Positions 44,879 through 54,394 of a stretch of DNA of 64,000 bases are shown here, one piece after another (positions within the stretch are counted from its first letter, which is position 1; the number at the start of each line of letters is the position of its first letter). This stretch comes from Crassaminicella profunda. Lineage in GTDB: Bacteria > Bacillota > Clostridia > Peptostreptococcales > Thermotaleaceae. A model generated the notes under the pieces. The model saw only the letters and a program-made list of their open reading frames with translations. It was not told the DNA's origin and ran no database searches. Made by a program: the position numbers and the translations under genes. The stretch lies in NCBI RefSeq assembly GCF_019884785.1, contig NZ_CP082326.1, forward strand, positions 3,403,355 to 3,467,354, in the 5' to 3' direction.

Positions 44879-46390
44879 CTATAGATATTTAGCTGATAAC
44901 TTTAATATTTCTTCTTGGGTTGTTTCTTTTGTATTTACAATACCAGCTAATCTTCCATTACTCATAACTAAAATCCTATCCGTAACGCCTAATAATTCTG
45001 CCATCTCAGACGATACCATAATAACGCCCTTTCCTTTATTAGCTAACTCAATCATCAATTGATAGATTTCATATTTTGCACCCACATCAATTCCACGAGT
45101 TGGTTCATCTAATAATAATATTTTAGGATCTGTTAATAGCCATCTTCCAACAATAACCTTTTGTTGATTTCCACCAGATAATGAGCTAATGAGTGTTTTA
45201 TGAGAAGGCGTCTTTACGCTCATACTATCAATCACCCAGTTTGTATCCTCCATCATCTGTTTGTCATCTAATACATTAAATAATAACAGGCTCTTTAAAT
45301 ACTTATCTATATTCGCAATAATAGAATTAAAACGAACATCTAAAGTCGAAAAAATTCCTGTGGCACGCCGTTCTTCTGTAACAAGAGCAAATCCATTTTT
45401 TATTGCAATATATGGATTTTTATTTTCTAATTTCGCACCATTTAAATAGATACTTCCAGATTGTATATGCCTTGCACCAAAAATAGATTCCACTAATTCC
45501 GTTCTTTTTGCTCCTACCAATCCTGCAATCCCTAAAATTTCACCTTTTCTTAGCTCAAAGGAAACATCCTTTATAGACGGTTGGTAGGTAGCTGTTAAAT
45601 TTTTTACTTCTAATATAATATCTCCAGGTTCATTTGTCTTTGGTGGAAATCGATTTGTTAAATCCCTCCCCACCATTAAATTAATAATTTCATCTGTTGT
45701 TATATCCTTAGATTCCCTTGTTGCAATCCATTTTCCATCCCGCATAATGGTTACTTCATCCGATATCTTTGATATTTCTTCCATCTTATGAGATATGTAT
45801 ATGATACCTACCCCTCTATCCTTTAATGCTCTTATAATCTTAAATAAATGATTTACTTCTTTTTCTGTTAATGATGATGTTGGTTCATCCATTACAATAA
45901 TTTTTGAATGATATGAAACAGCTTTTGCAATTTCAACCATTTGACTTTGCGATACAGGTAAATTTTCAATCTTTTCACGAGGATCTAAAGGAATATCTAG
46001 TTCCTTGAAAATTTTCAATGTATCCTGATACATCTTCTCTTCATCAATGAATAGTCCTTTTTTAGGAAATCTTCCTAACCAAATATTATCCATAATCGTT
46101 GTACTTTGCACTTGATTTAGTTCTTGGTGTACCATAGAAACACCATGATCTAACGCTTGCCTAGATGACTCAAAATTTACGCCTTTCCCTTCCAAGAGAA
46201 TTTTTCCTTCATCCTTATGATAAATTCCAAACAAACATTTCATTAAAGTTGATTTGCCAGCACCATTTTCTCCCATCAATGCATGAACAGTTCCTGTACG
46301 AACCTTTAAGCTTACCCCATCTAATGCCTTAACCCCTGGAAATTCCTTAGAAATTTCTAACATTTCTAATAAATAATTGTCATCCTTCAT
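44879..46390 (-). CDS. mglA: Galactose/methyl galactoside ABC ATPase
   Basis: A 503-residue double ATPase of the monosaccharide importer class. Domain 1 has Walker [10 protein letters not shown] and signature LPVSQSQM (degenerate, as usual), with Walker [12 protein letters not shown]. Domain 2 has a degenerate Walker A (GLVGAKRTE), signature LSGGNQQKV and [11 protein letters not shown]. This paired arrangement, together with mglC and mglB, fits MglA. It is separated from mglB by a hairpin (46434-46471), which probably lowers its expression relative to the binding protein. Confidence 0.93.
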   Translation of the reverse strand: MKDDNYLLEMLEISKEFPGVKALDGVSLKVRTGTVHALMGENGAGKSTLMKCLFGIYHKDEGKILLEGKGVNFESSRQALDHGVSMVHQELNQVQSTTIMDNIWLGRFPKKGLFIDEEKMYQDTLKIFKELDIPLDPREKIENLPVSQSQMVEIAKAVSYHSKIIVMDEPTSSLTEKEVNHLFKIIRALKDRGVGIIYISHKMEEISKISDEVTIMRDGKWIATRESKDITTDEIINLMVGRDLTNRFPPKTNEPGDIILEVKNLTATYQPSIKDVSFELRKGEILGIAGLVGAKRTELVESIFGARHIQSGSIYLNGAKLENKNPYIAIKNGFALVTEERRATGIFSTLDVRFNSIIANIDKYLKSLLLFNVLDDKQMMEDTNWVIDSMSVKTPSHKTLISSLSGGNQQKVIVGRWLLTDPKILLLDEPTRGIDVGAKYEIYQLMIELANKGKGVIMVSSEMAELLGVTDRILVMSNGRLAGIVNTKETTQEEILKLSAKYL

Positions 46391-46433
46391 CCATAAGCCC
46401 CCTTTTCTTTCACGCTTATCTTCTATGAATATA

Positions 46434-46471
46434 AAAGATGCATATGCATTTACAATGCACCATGCATCTTT
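46434..46471 (-). other. Intercistronic hairpin between mglB and mglA
   Basis: AAAGATGCAT pairs with ATGCATCTTT, with a nested TGCAT/ATGCA stem inside. It can stabilise the upstream mglB message or partly terminate transcription, giving more binding protein than ATPase and permease. Confidence 0.7.
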
Positions 46472-46505
46472 ATATGAGCTTTGTCTTTATTCTTAGATTT
46501 GACAA

Positions 46506-47576
46506 TTATTCTGAATAACAATCTTTTGCAATTTGAATATTATCTAATGTTATTGGTAGATACGGTACACGAACAGCCTTTTTATCATCAAGCTTCCACT
46601 CTGTTCCTTCTAATATATCCTTTCCTTGGGCAGCATTTAAAGATACATCTACAGTAGCTTTACCTTGATTTGCTGCATCATTCAATACACTACCTACCAT
46701 AAGTCCTGCTTCGATTTGTGTAAGTGCATCTGGAATAGCATCTACACCCACTACAGGCATGAATTTTTCACCTTCAAAGTAGCCTTCTGCTTTTAATGAG
46801 TTGATTGCACCTAATGCCATTGCATCATTGTTACAAATAACAAACTCAATATTGTCTCCATGCTTAGCAATCCATGCATCCATTAATTCTTTCCCTTTTA
46901 CACTATCCCACATACCTGTTTGAAGCTCTAATTCTTCTACTTGGATTCCTTCAGAAACGATGGTTTCTACAGAATATTTTGTACGAGCTTCAGCATCTGG
47001 ATGTCCTGGCTCTCCCTTTAACAATACATATTGTAATTTACCATCACTATTTTTATCCCACTCTGGATGTGCTTTCCAAGCATCTACAATTAATTTACCT
47101 TGGATCACTCCTGATTCAGATGAATCAGTACCTACATACCAACATTTTTCATAACTTGCTAAATCTTCTTCACTTGGCTCTTTATTGAAGAATACAACTG
47201 GTAAATCTACTTCTTTTGCTTTAGAAATAATAGTCGCTGCTGCTTGTGGATCAACTAAGTTAATAGCTAAAGATTTAACCCCTTTAGAAATCATCATTTC
47301 AACTTGTTCATTTTGTTTAGCTTGATCATTTTGTGAATCATTTAAAACTAATTCTGCTTTATCCTTTGCATCCTTCTCAATAGCACGACGTACAAAAGAC
47401 ATAAAGTTATCATCAAATTTGTAGATTGTTACACCAATCTTAGGCATTGCTTCAGCATTTTCAGTACTTGCTTGCTCCTGTGAATCATTTTCAGTACTTG
47501 CTTGTTCTCCCCCACCACATGCTACCAATGCAAACACTAATGATAACACAAGTAATAATGATAATAGTTTTCTCAT
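46506..47576 (-). CDS. mglB: Galactose-binding lipoprotein
   Basis: A 356-residue periplasmic-binding-protein fold. The ATG at 47576 (GGGAGGAAGAGG upstream) gives the signal MRKLLSLLLVLSLVFALVAC with Cys20 as lipidation site. The mature protein has the sugar-binding Peripla_BP_4 pattern: IGVTIYKFDDNFMSFVRRAIE, SLAINLVDPQAA, VVFFNKEPS, FVICNNDAMALGAI, PVVGVDAIPDAL and GSVLNDAANQGKA. A short linker after the lipidation site contains a direct repeat, EQASTEN twice. It probably also serves as a chemoreceptor ligand protein, given the MCP next door. Confidence 0.91.
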   Translation of the reverse strand: MRKLLSLLLVLSLVFALVACGGGEQASTENDSQEQASTENAEAMPKIGVTIYKFDDNFMSFVRRAIEKDAKDKAELVLNDSQNDQAKQNEQVEMMISKGVKSLAINLVDPQAAATIISKAKEVDLPVVFFNKEPSEEDLASYEKCWYVGTDSSESGVIQGKLIVDAWKAHPEWDKNSDGKLQYVLLKGEPGHPDAEARTKYSVETIVSEGIQVEELELQTGMWDSVKGKELMDAWIAKHGDNIEFVICNNDAMALGAINSLKAEGYFEGEKFMPVVGVDAIPDALTQIEAGLMVGSVLNDAANQGKATVDVSLNAAQGKDILEGTEWKLDDKKAVRVPYLPITLDNIQIAKDCYSE

Positions 47577-47614
47577 ACCTCTTCCTCCCACATTTTGATT
47601 TAAATAGTATTTTT

Positions 47615-47627
47615 GGAAAGCTTTTCC
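47615..47627. promoter_or_regulatory. Possible cre (CcpA) site
   Basis: GGAAA-AGC-TTTCC on the minus strand resembles a cre half-palindrome and lies just downstream of the -10 box, a roadblock position. The match is partial. Confidence 0.3.
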
Positions 47628-47635
47628 TTTGTTTA

Positions 47636-47664
47636 ATTTTATTAAATATTTTGACAAAAGTCAA
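47636..47664 (-). promoter_or_regulatory. Promoter of the mgl operon
   Basis: Minus-strand TTGACT (47659-47664) and TAAAAT (47636-47641) with a 17-bp spacer. A short inverted repeat, TTGAC-tttt-GTCAA, overlaps the -35 box. Confidence 0.65.
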
Positions 47665-47949
47665 CGATTCTGTTTTTTTAGATTTTTCAAAACTTATATT
47701 TATTCAGTTTTTTATTCTTCTATACAAAATCTCTATAAGATTAAAGAACTTTTTATTTTTCCTCATCTTCCAAATTTATGTAATCTCACACCTTCTTTTT
47801 CTTTTTTTGTTAGAAATTTTATAAGTATACATTACAACAACTAATCATTTTGTATAAATATTCACAAAATATTTAATCATTCTCTTTATTAAACGCACTC
47901 TTATTACTTTACGGATTATTGTATGCATTGCTCATAGCCTATTTTAAAT

Positions 47950-47983
47950 GAAAAAACAATAGCGCCTAAGCCCTATTGTTTTT
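47950..47983 (-). terminator. Terminator after the chemoreceptor gene
   Basis: AAAAACAATAG pairs with CTATTGTTTTT around a 9- to 10-nt loop, about 14 bp past the stop of the MCP gene. Confidence 0.8.
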
Positions 47984-47996
47984 CATTAATCTTTTT

Positions 47997-50105
47997 TTAC
48001 ATTTTAAAATAATTCATTTCTACATTTAATTTTTCAGCTAATTTATTCAATTTCTCAGCCGCACTTGCCACTTCTTCTACAGCTGCTGATTGTTGCTCCA
48101 TAGATGCACTTACTTCTTCTGTAGCAGCTGCCGTTTCTTCTGAAACGGAAGATATATTTCCAATGGTATAGACTATATTGTCCTTATCCTTACTAATATC
48201 ATTTACAAATTCCGTTATATCCTCAATCTTTTGAGCGATATTTTCTATAGCCTTATAGATATCTTCAAAAGAATGATTTGCTTCCATTACTGCATTATGC
48301 TGTTCTAGCGATCTTTCACTTACTTCTTTCATAATATCTACCGTATTGCTACTTTCCTTTTGTATATCTACTATAATTTTATTGATTTCATCGGCAGCTC
48401 TTGCTGAACCTTCTGCTAATTTTCTTATTTCATCAGCAACTACTGCAAATCCTCTTCCATGTTCTCCAGCTCTTGCTGCTTCAATGGATGCATTTAACGC
48501 CAATAAATTTGTCTGTTCTGCAATTGAAGTAATGGTCTCTAATATGCTTCCAATATCTTTTGACTTTATTGCAAGTGCATGAATAGCCCCTTCCACTCTT
48601 TTTGTGGCATCATTGTTTATTTCTGTTTTTTCTTTTAATTCATTCACTAGTTGTACACCTTTTACATTAGCATCCATAACCTCTTTTGTTGCATTACTCA
48701 TATCTTTGCTATTCTCTGATAATTGATTAAATTTGTGGTCTAATCCGATTGTAAGCTCTGCACCTTTTTCAGCATCAGCAGCTTGTTCACTAGCTCCTCT
48801 TGCAATTTCATCAACAGCTCTTGCCACTTCTTCTACAGACATATTTGTCTCTTTCGAAGATTTTTCCAAATAGTTAGATGCACTTGCCACTTCCCCTGCA
48901 ATAGTTTTTGCACTAGACACTAATTTTTTCATATTTTCAACCATTATATTAAACTTTGAAGAGATTTCTCCAATTTCATCATTTGATTGAATATTTAACT
49001 TTACTGATAAATCTCCATTTGATACAGCAGTTAAACCTTCTAAAATAACAGGTACATCCTTTAATATTTTTTTCGTTAATAAAAGTATACTTATAGCAAG
49101 ACCTACACAACTTAATCCATAAAGCAATAGAATAATTTTTCTAATGGCATTTACTTTATCTAATACATAAGTCTCAGGTATAGTCATAGCAACAGACCAT
49201 CCATTAATCTCTATAGGCATATAGGCAATATATTTTTTTTCTCCATCATGAACATATTTTGTTACCCCAGATTCTCCACGAACCATAGCTTGTCCAATCT
49301 CGCCTAGTTCGCCATCTATTTGTGTCATATTTGATTCTAATATCAGCTTTTCATCTGGATGATAAACAACCGTTCCTGTGTTATCTATAAGTATGGCATA
49401 GCTACCTTCTCCGATTTTATACTGAGACATCATAGTAGATAATCTATCTATGGATACATCAATGGCTGAAGCTCCAATAGATTTACCATTTTCAAATATT
49501 GGAGTAACTGCACTAATTACAAGCTTGTTTGTAACATTATCTATATATGGAACAGTAAAGTGGATATCTTTTTTGGCTACGGCATCTGTATACCATGCTC
49601 TTTGCATGATATCCCATTCTGTAGGAACTTCCCATGCTGGATCTTCACTAATAAAATTATTATTATCTTCTAATGCTACATAAACAAGTCCCAAATCTTT
49701 ATCAGATTTTTTCATATTCTGCAAGGTTCTTAATATAGAAGGATAGCTGGGTGTTTGCTTTACTTCACTTCTACTTGCTAATCCCTCTGTACCTTTAATA
49801 TAGTTTGTAATACTATCTGTATTGGCCATAATTTTTACAATATCAGCTTTTTCTGTAAAAAAATTTCCTATATTGGCACTAATATTTTGGGATTGACTAA
49901 CCATATCATTCCTTACTAAATCTGTAACCATGGTACTCACCTTATTATTAATAATAAATCCTGTCAACATAAATGTAATAACTACTAAAGTAATAACTAC
50001 TAAAGTAATAACTACTAAAGTAATAACCACCATTAACAATTTATTAGCTATGCTTTTGCTTTTTTTATTGGAATGTCCTTTAGATTTGCGTTTAATCTTT
50101 TTCAT
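47997..50105 (-). CDS. Methyl-accepting chemotaxis protein with dCache sensor
   Basis: A 702-residue chemoreceptor. A basic N-terminal tail (1-20) is followed by TM1 (about 22-52), an extracytoplasmic dCache-like sensor (about 55-320, with [20 protein letters not shown] and [20 protein letters not shown]), TM2 (about 322-342), HAMP (about 345-400) and a long signalling coiled coil whose tip carries [41 protein letters not shown]. dCache domains often bind amino acids or organic acids. TM1 contains a tandem VVITL repeat (residues 26-45) arising from a 15-bp DNA repeat. AAAGGGTGATC lies before the ATG. Confidence 0.94.
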   Translation of the reverse strand: MKKIKRKSKGHSNKKSKSIANKLLMVVITLVVITLVVITLVVITFMLTGFIINNKVSTMVTDLVRNDMVSQSQNISANIGNFFTEKADIVKIMANTDSITNYIKGTEGLASRSEVKQTPSYPSILRTLQNMKKSDKDLGLVYVALEDNNNFISEDPAWEVPTEWDIMQRAWYTDAVAKKDIHFTVPYIDNVTNKLVISAVTPIFENGKSIGASAIDVSIDRLSTMMSQYKIGEGSYAILIDNTGTVVYHPDEKLILESNMTQIDGELGEIGQAMVRGESGVTKYVHDGEKKYIAYMPIEINGWSVAMTIPETYVLDKVNAIRKIILLLYGLSCVGLAISILLLTKKILKDVPVILEGLTAVSNGDLSVKLNIQSNDEIGEISSKFNIMVENMKKLVSSAKTIAGEVASASNYLEKSSKETNMSVEEVARAVDEIARGASEQAADAEKGAELTIGLDHKFNQLSENSKDMSNATKEVMDANVKGVQLVNELKEKTEINNDATKRVEGAIHALAIKSKDIGSILETITSIAEQTNLLALNASIEAARAGEHGRGFAVVADEIRKLAEGSARAADEINKIIVDIQKESSNTVDIMKEVSERSLEQHNAVMEANHSFEDIYKAIENIAQKIEDITEFVNDISKDKDNIVYTIGNISSVSEETAAATEEVSASMEQQSAAVEEVASAAEKLNKLAEKLNVEMNYFKM
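49975..50030. repeat. 15-bp in-frame tandem repeat inside the chemoreceptor TM1
   Basis: Three identical 15-bp units (49975-49989, 49990-50004, 50005-50019) plus a partial fourth, each encoding VVITL. The unit is a multiple of three, so changes in copy number would lengthen or shorten TM1 without a frameshift. Confidence 0.92.
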
Positions 50106-50590
50106 CTGATCACCCTTTCCTATGTAATTTTTAATCTTTTTTCAAATTTTTTCTACTAGTTTATCCCTCCCTTGATTGATTCATTTTATAAAATTTTTTT
50201 AGGAATATTATCTTCATACTATAGAATATAAGGAATGTTTCTTTATGAAAACCTAGATATATTTATATAGGAATGTTTTCGACGCAAACATATGCATTGC
50301 ACATATATTAATTAGACCTCTCTTTATCTATTATAGATAAGTAATAATGATAAGCTTTTTTATTTAATGATCCTTTCTATAATCTATTTCTACATTTTTT
50401 GATATTTTCCTTCGTATTTTTCTCTTTTATCATCTTATAGATACCCCATTTTTTTCCTTTATATTCAGATTTTTTAATTTCCTATGTACACATTTATGAC
50501 TTTAATCTTTCACAAATCTTATATATATGTTTTCATTATATTTGTACCTTATACAAAAAAATCATAGAGAGATATATCTCCCTATGATTT
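50106..50590. other. AT-rich intergenic region
   Basis: A 485-bp gap between the chemoreceptor start and the stop of the iron ABC ATPase. It contains the ATPase-gene terminator (50550-50590) and must include the chemoreceptor promoter, but no clear SigA or SigD box was found. No ORF above about 20 codons with a ribosome-binding site was seen. Confidence 0.5.
50550..50590 (-). terminator. Terminator of the iron transport operon
   Basis: AAAATCATAG.GAGA pairs with TCTC.CTATGATTTT directly after the stop codon, and the minus-strand product ends in a U-run. Confidence 0.85.
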
Positions 50591-51271
50591 TTAGTTTAAA
50601 AGCTCTTTTGGATTTCCTACTTGAATGATTTTTCCTTCCTTTAATATAACTACTCTATCTGCAATAGCTTTTGCATCATCTTTATCATGGGTAACAAAAA
50701 TAGATGTGATTTGGGTACTTTTTATGATTTTTTTCAATTCTTCTCTTATTTTTATCTGCAAATCTTTATCTAGATTGCTAAAGGGTTCATCTAATAATAA
50801 TAAGGACGGATTAGGTGCTAATGATCTTGCTAATGCAATTCGTTGCTGTTGTCCTCCACTTAATTCATAAGGATATCTCTTATGGAATTTTTCCATGTTG
50901 ACTAATGTTAAAACTTCTTTTACCCTTTGACCTTTTCCCTTTCTGCCTATTCCTTTTAATCCAAATTCTATATTTTGGGCTACTGTCATATGAGGAAAAA
51001 GGGCATAATCTTGAAAAACCATTCCTATTCCTCTATTTTCAGGTAATATAAAAGTGTGTTGATCTACCATAGTCCTTTGGTTTATTTGAATAAATCCGTC
51101 TTTAGGTACTTCCAGCCCTGAAATCAATCTTAGAACAGTACTTTTTCCACTTCCACTTTCTCCCAAAATACCTATAATTTCTCCTTTTTCTATATTCATA
51201 GAAAAATCCTTTACTGCATCTTCCTTTGCATTTTTATACTGAAAATTTAATCCTTTTATCTTAACATACAT
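50591..51271 (-). CDS. Iron(III)-type ABC transporter ATPase
   Basis: A 226-residue ABC ATPase. Walker A is GESGSGKST, the signature is LSGGQQQRIALARSLA, Walker B is LLLLDEPFSNLD, and the H-loop is VTHDKDDA. It ends soon after the core domain, so it lacks the C-terminal regulatory domain of longer FbpC-like ATPases. It overlaps the permease gene by one base and has no separate ribosome-binding site problem. It powers the ferric transporter encoded just upstream. Confidence 0.88.
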   Translation of the reverse strand: MYVKIKGLNFQYKNAKEDAVKDFSMNIEKGEIIGILGESGSGKSTVLRLISGLEVPKDGFIQINQRTMVDQHTFILPENRGIGMVFQDYALFPHMTVAQNIEFGLKGIGRKGKGQRVKEVLTLVNMEKFHKRYPYELSGGQQQRIALARSLAPNPSLLLLDEPFSNLDKDLQIKIREELKKIIKSTQITSIFVTHDKDDAKAIADRVVILKEGKIIQVGNPKELLN

Positions 51272-52914
51272 TAAACTTCCTCCTTATCCCCTACCTTATA
51301 AAAAAAATATATTGAAACAACACTAATAATAATGATTATTAATGAAGATATAGCCGCTTCATGAATCATCTCGTCATTGGCATATTCAAAAGATTTTGTA
51401 GCTAAAGTATTGAAATTAAAAGGTCTTAATATAAGGGTAAGGGGTAATTCTTTTAATATATCTACAAAAACAAGCACAAATGCACTTAAAATTGCAGGCT
51501 TAATCATTTGAAAATCAACTTTAAAGAAAGTCTGTGTCATATTCATTCCAAGGGTTCTAGAAGCTTCGAAAAATCTTTTACCCACCTTTTCAAATCCTGA
51601 TTCTATAGAATTGTATCCTATGGCTAAAAATCTTATGATATACGCAAAAATAAGCATAATAATACTTGTACTTAAAAGTAATTTAGACGTATTCGGATTG
51701 ATTATTTTGTAAATCCAATACAACTTATGATCCAAGTTTATAAAAAACACAATCACACCTATTGCAATAACAGCCCCTGGAATAGAATAACCCACCACTG
51801 TCATTTTTGAATAAACTTTGGAAATGATCCCTTCATGTACTCTACAATAATTAGCAATTACAATCCCTATGATCACTATGAGCACTGAAGAAAATAAGGC
51901 AATCCATAAAGAATTCATCATAAGTCCTAAAAACTTCATGTCTAAAATCTTTTTATAGGTCATGATTGTCCAATGGGTTAGCTGTAGGGTAGGAATAAGA
52001 AAACTAAGACTAAACACTAAAAAGCAATAGCTACATGCCAAGATTCCTTTGATTCCTTTTAATTGAATACATGTTAAAGGTCTTACTTTTGCAGTAGTAT
52101 AACTAAATTTCTTTCTTCCTCTTAAAAATTTCTCTAATATTAAAATACCAAAAACCAGAAACATTAAAATAGAAGATAACTTCACTGCTGAATCTATATC
52201 TCCCATAGCAAACCATGTCTTAAAAATAGCCGTACTAAAGGTTGGAATACCAAAGTATTTCACAACACCATAATCATTTAATACTTCTAATATAACTAAA
52301 CTAACACCACCAATAATAGCTGCTCTTGATATAGGCACTACTACATGTATAAAAATTCCTAAAGAGTTTCTTCCTAAAACTCTCCCACTTTCAATTAAGG
52401 ATGAAGATTGCTTTTCTAAAAAGGATCTGGTAATAATATATACATACGGAAACAAAAACATAGTAAAGACAAAGATGGCACCCTTCATGGACATGACATT
52501 AAAATATTTTTGATTTACATATATGTCCAAATAATTTCTAAGAAATGTTTGTATAACACCTGTATAATTTAACAATCCATTATAAGTGTACGCTCCTATA
52601 TATGCTGGTATTGCAAGGGATAAAACTAACCCCCATTTAAAGAATCTTTTCATAGGAAAATCATATATAGAGACAATCCATGCAAGACTTGTCCCAAGCA
52701 TAGTGGTAAACAGTCCCGTAAAAACAATCAATATAGTAGAGTTTACAACATAGTCTTTTAAAAGATATTTCTTAATATGAAACCAGTTTTCATTTGGTTC
52801 ATTAAAAAAATTGATAAATATATTCATATTAGGTAATATTACTAATCCTACAAATATGAAACTTAGGATCGCCCATATATTAAAATTGGATTTTAAGTTC
52901 CTTGTTTTAATCAA
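51271..52914 (-). CDS. Iron(III) ABC transporter permease, fused two-domain type
   Basis: A membrane protein of about 547 residues with about 12 helices in two permease halves, like FbpB/SfuB. The EAA-type loops are at about 180-205 (ESGRVLGRNSLGIFIHVVVP) and about 455-480 (EASRTLGMNMTQTFFKVDF). The likely start is TTG at 52914, since AAAGGAAG lies 7 nt before it, while the in-frame TTG at 52938 has no ribosome-binding site. A hairpin precedes it in the gap to the binding protein gene. Confidence 0.88.
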   Translation of the reverse strand: MIKTRNLKSNFNIWAILSFIFVGLVILPNMNIFINFFNEPNENWFHIKKYLLKDYVVNSTILIVFTGLFTTMLGTSLAWIVSIYDFPMKRFFKWGLVLSLAIPAYIGAYTYNGLLNYTGVIQTFLRNYLDIYVNQKYFNVMSMKGAIFVFTMFLFPYVYIITRSFLEKQSSSLIESGRVLGRNSLGIFIHVVVPISRAAIIGGVSLVILEVLNDYGVVKYFGIPTFSTAIFKTWFAMGDIDSAVKLSSILMFLVFGILILEKFLRGRKKFSYTTAKVRPLTCIQLKGIKGILACSYCFLVFSLSFLIPTLQLTHWTIMTYKKILDMKFLGLMMNSLWIALFSSVLIVIIGIVIANYCRVHEGIISKVYSKMTVVGYSIPGAVIAIGVIVFFINLDHKLYWIYKIINPNTSKLLLSTSIIMLIFAYIIRFLAIGYNSIESGFEKVGKRFFEASRTLGMNMTQTFFKVDFQMIKPAILSAFVLVFVDILKELPLTLILRPFNFNTLATKSFEYANDEMIHEAAISSLIIIIISVVSIYFFYKVGDKEEV

Positions 52915-52945
52915 TTTTGCACTTCCTTTACATTTCAATAGTTTT

Positions 52946-52969
52946 AAAGCAGCCCAAAAGGACTGCTTT
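52946..52969 (-). other. Intercistronic hairpin after the iron-binding lipoprotein gene
   Basis: AAAGCAG pairs with CTGCTTT around a 10-nt loop right after the binding-protein stop. It has a short U-poor tail, so it probably acts as a partial terminator or mRNA stabiliser. Confidence 0.65.
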
Positions 52970-52972
52970 CAT

Positions 52973-54049
52973 TTACTTCCATCCAACTTCGTTAAAAATT
53001 TCTACTGCCTTTTTATTATTTTCTCCTAGTTTAGATAGGTTTATATTTTGAGTCTTAAATTCTCCCCATGACTTTAAAAGTTCTGATGGTTCATTTTTAG
53101 GGTTTACAGGATATTCATAGTTTGCCTGGGCGAATTGTTTTTGAGCTTTTTCACTAGATAAGAACTCTATCAGCTTTATAGCATTTTCTTTATTTTTAGC
53201 ATGTTTCGTAAGTCCTATCCCACTCACATTGATATGTGTTCCTGTAGTGTCTTGATTTGGGAAAAATACCCCTACATTTTCAGCTACTTTCACCTCTTCA
53301 GGATTAGAAGAATTTAGCATTTTTCCTACATAATAAGTGTTCATGATTGCTAAGTCCCCTTCGCCTGCCACAACAGCTGTAGCTTGTGCTCTATCATTTC
53401 CTTTTGGCTCTCTAGCCATATTTCCAACTAACCCTTTTGCCCATTCTTTAGCCTTTTCTTCCCCGTTGATCTCTATAAAAGATGCAAGAAGGGATTGATT
53501 GTATAGATTCGATGATGATCTTACAAGTATTTTCCCTTGCCATTTAGAATTTGTTAGATCCTCATACGTTGATAAATCTGAAGGATTTACTCGATCCTTA
53601 GCATATACCACAACTCTTCCTCTTACCGTCAAACAAAACCATTGATTGTCTTCATCTCTTAAATTTTCAGGAATATTTTCCAATAGCTCTTCACTTGCTA
53701 CAGATTGCAATAAGTCTTTTTCCTTTGCTCTATGTAGCCTTCCTGCATCTGCTGTAATTAATAAATCTGCTTCTGTATCCTTTCCTTCTCTTGCAAGTCT
53801 TTCAATTAATTCATCTGAGTCGCCTTTTACTACATTGACTTTTATCCCTGTTTCTTCAGTAAATAATTGTAATAATTGTTCATCTGTATCATAGTGTCGA
53901 TTTGTATAAAGATTTACAGCTTGTTCTTTACTTTCCTCTGTTTTTTCAGTAGCTCCACTTGTCTCCTGGGTACTTGAACACCCTGCAAGAGTTAGTAGTG
54001 AAAAAATTAGTACAAGACTTAAAGAAATTAAAATAGATCTTTTTTTCAT
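52973..54049 (-). CDS. Iron(III)-binding lipoprotein (FutA/FbpA-like)
   Basis: A 358-residue periplasmic-type binding lipoprotein. The signal ends LTLAGC with a lipid Cys at about residue 24. The mature part matches ferric-binding proteins: AVNLYTNRHYDTDEQLL, LLITADAGRLHRAKEKDLL, VRGRVVVYAKDRV and NTYYVGKM with the adjacent Tyr pair that ligates iron, plus RHYDTD. It is the first gene of a binding protein-permease-ATPase operon preceded by Fur-type boxes. The ion is therefore very likely ferric iron; a related metal cannot be excluded. Confidence 0.92.
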   Translation of the reverse strand: MKKRSILISLSLVLIFSLLTLAGCSSTQETSGATEKTEESKEQAVNLYTNRHYDTDEQLLQLFTEETGIKVNVVKGDSDELIERLAREGKDTEADLLITADAGRLHRAKEKDLLQSVASEELLENIPENLRDEDNQWFCLTVRGRVVVYAKDRVNPSDLSTYEDLTNSKWQGKILVRSSSNLYNQSLLASFIEINGEEKAKEWAKGLVGNMAREPKGNDRAQATAVVAGEGDLAIMNTYYVGKMLNSSNPEEVKVAENVGVFFPNQDTTGTHINVSGIGLTKHAKNKENAIKLIEFLSSEKAQKQFAQANYEYPVNPKNEPSELLKSWGEFKTQNINLSKLGENNKKAVEIFNEVGWK

Positions 54050-54100
54050 TATTTGTTCCCTCCTCGTTGATAATTTTTTTCATTTTGTATTATTGTTAAT

Positions 54101-54147
54101 TTGATAACAATTATCGATATCATCATTGTAATTGATAGTTATTCTCA
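54101..54147. promoter_or_regulatory. Tandem Fur-type boxes
   Basis: Two 7-1-7 inverted repeats resembling TGATAAT-N-ATTATCA: TGATAAC-A-ATTATCG (54102-54116) and TGATAGT-T-ATTCTCA (54133-54147), each 12 of 14 by eye. The second occupies the promoter spacer and the first lies at the start site, an arrangement expected for iron repression. Confidence 0.75.
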
Positions 54148-54153
54148 CGTCAA
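54125..54153 (-). promoter_or_regulatory. Promoter of the iron transport operon
   Basis: Minus-strand TTGACG (54148-54153) and TACAAT (54125-54130) with a 17-bp spacer that is filled by a Fur-like box. Confidence 0.72.
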
Positions 54154-54247
54154 TATAAATGCATATATTTTATATATGTAATTTATACCTTAATAGGAAA
54201 TGTATAAAATTAATGTAATATATATCAATAGTCAAAAAAACTAACCT

Positions 54248-54299
54248 TGAATAAATAATAAATGACCAGGATTAATCCTGATCATTTATTATTTATTCA
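54248..54299. repeat. 52-bp near-perfect palindrome
   Basis: Two 26-nt inverted arms with one mismatch and no loop, centred at 54273/54274 with core CAGGATTAATCCTG. It is about 95 bp beyond the stop of the 858-residue enzyme gene and about 95 bp upstream of the iron promoter. It may be an extended terminator, but no U-run follows on either strand. Confidence 0.85.
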
Positions 54300-54394
54300 T
54301 GATCTACCTCACTGCATACAATCCTATAAAAACTATTTCCTATAACTTATTTAATCTTTTTTTCAACTTTTTTCATCAGCATTTTGTAAAAATA

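Larger units (their letters stand above)
47577..47996. other. Leader and intergenic region before mglB
   Basis: A 420-bp gap that holds the mgl promoter (47636-47664), a possible catabolite-repression site (47615-47627) and the terminator of the chemotaxis gene (47950-47983). The middle part is AT-rich with no other feature seen. Confidence 0.6.

Noticed and set aside
46874-47188. + strand open frames inside mglB
   Set aside because: Fully antisense to mglB; composition is that of a shadow frame, and no ribosome-binding site is present.
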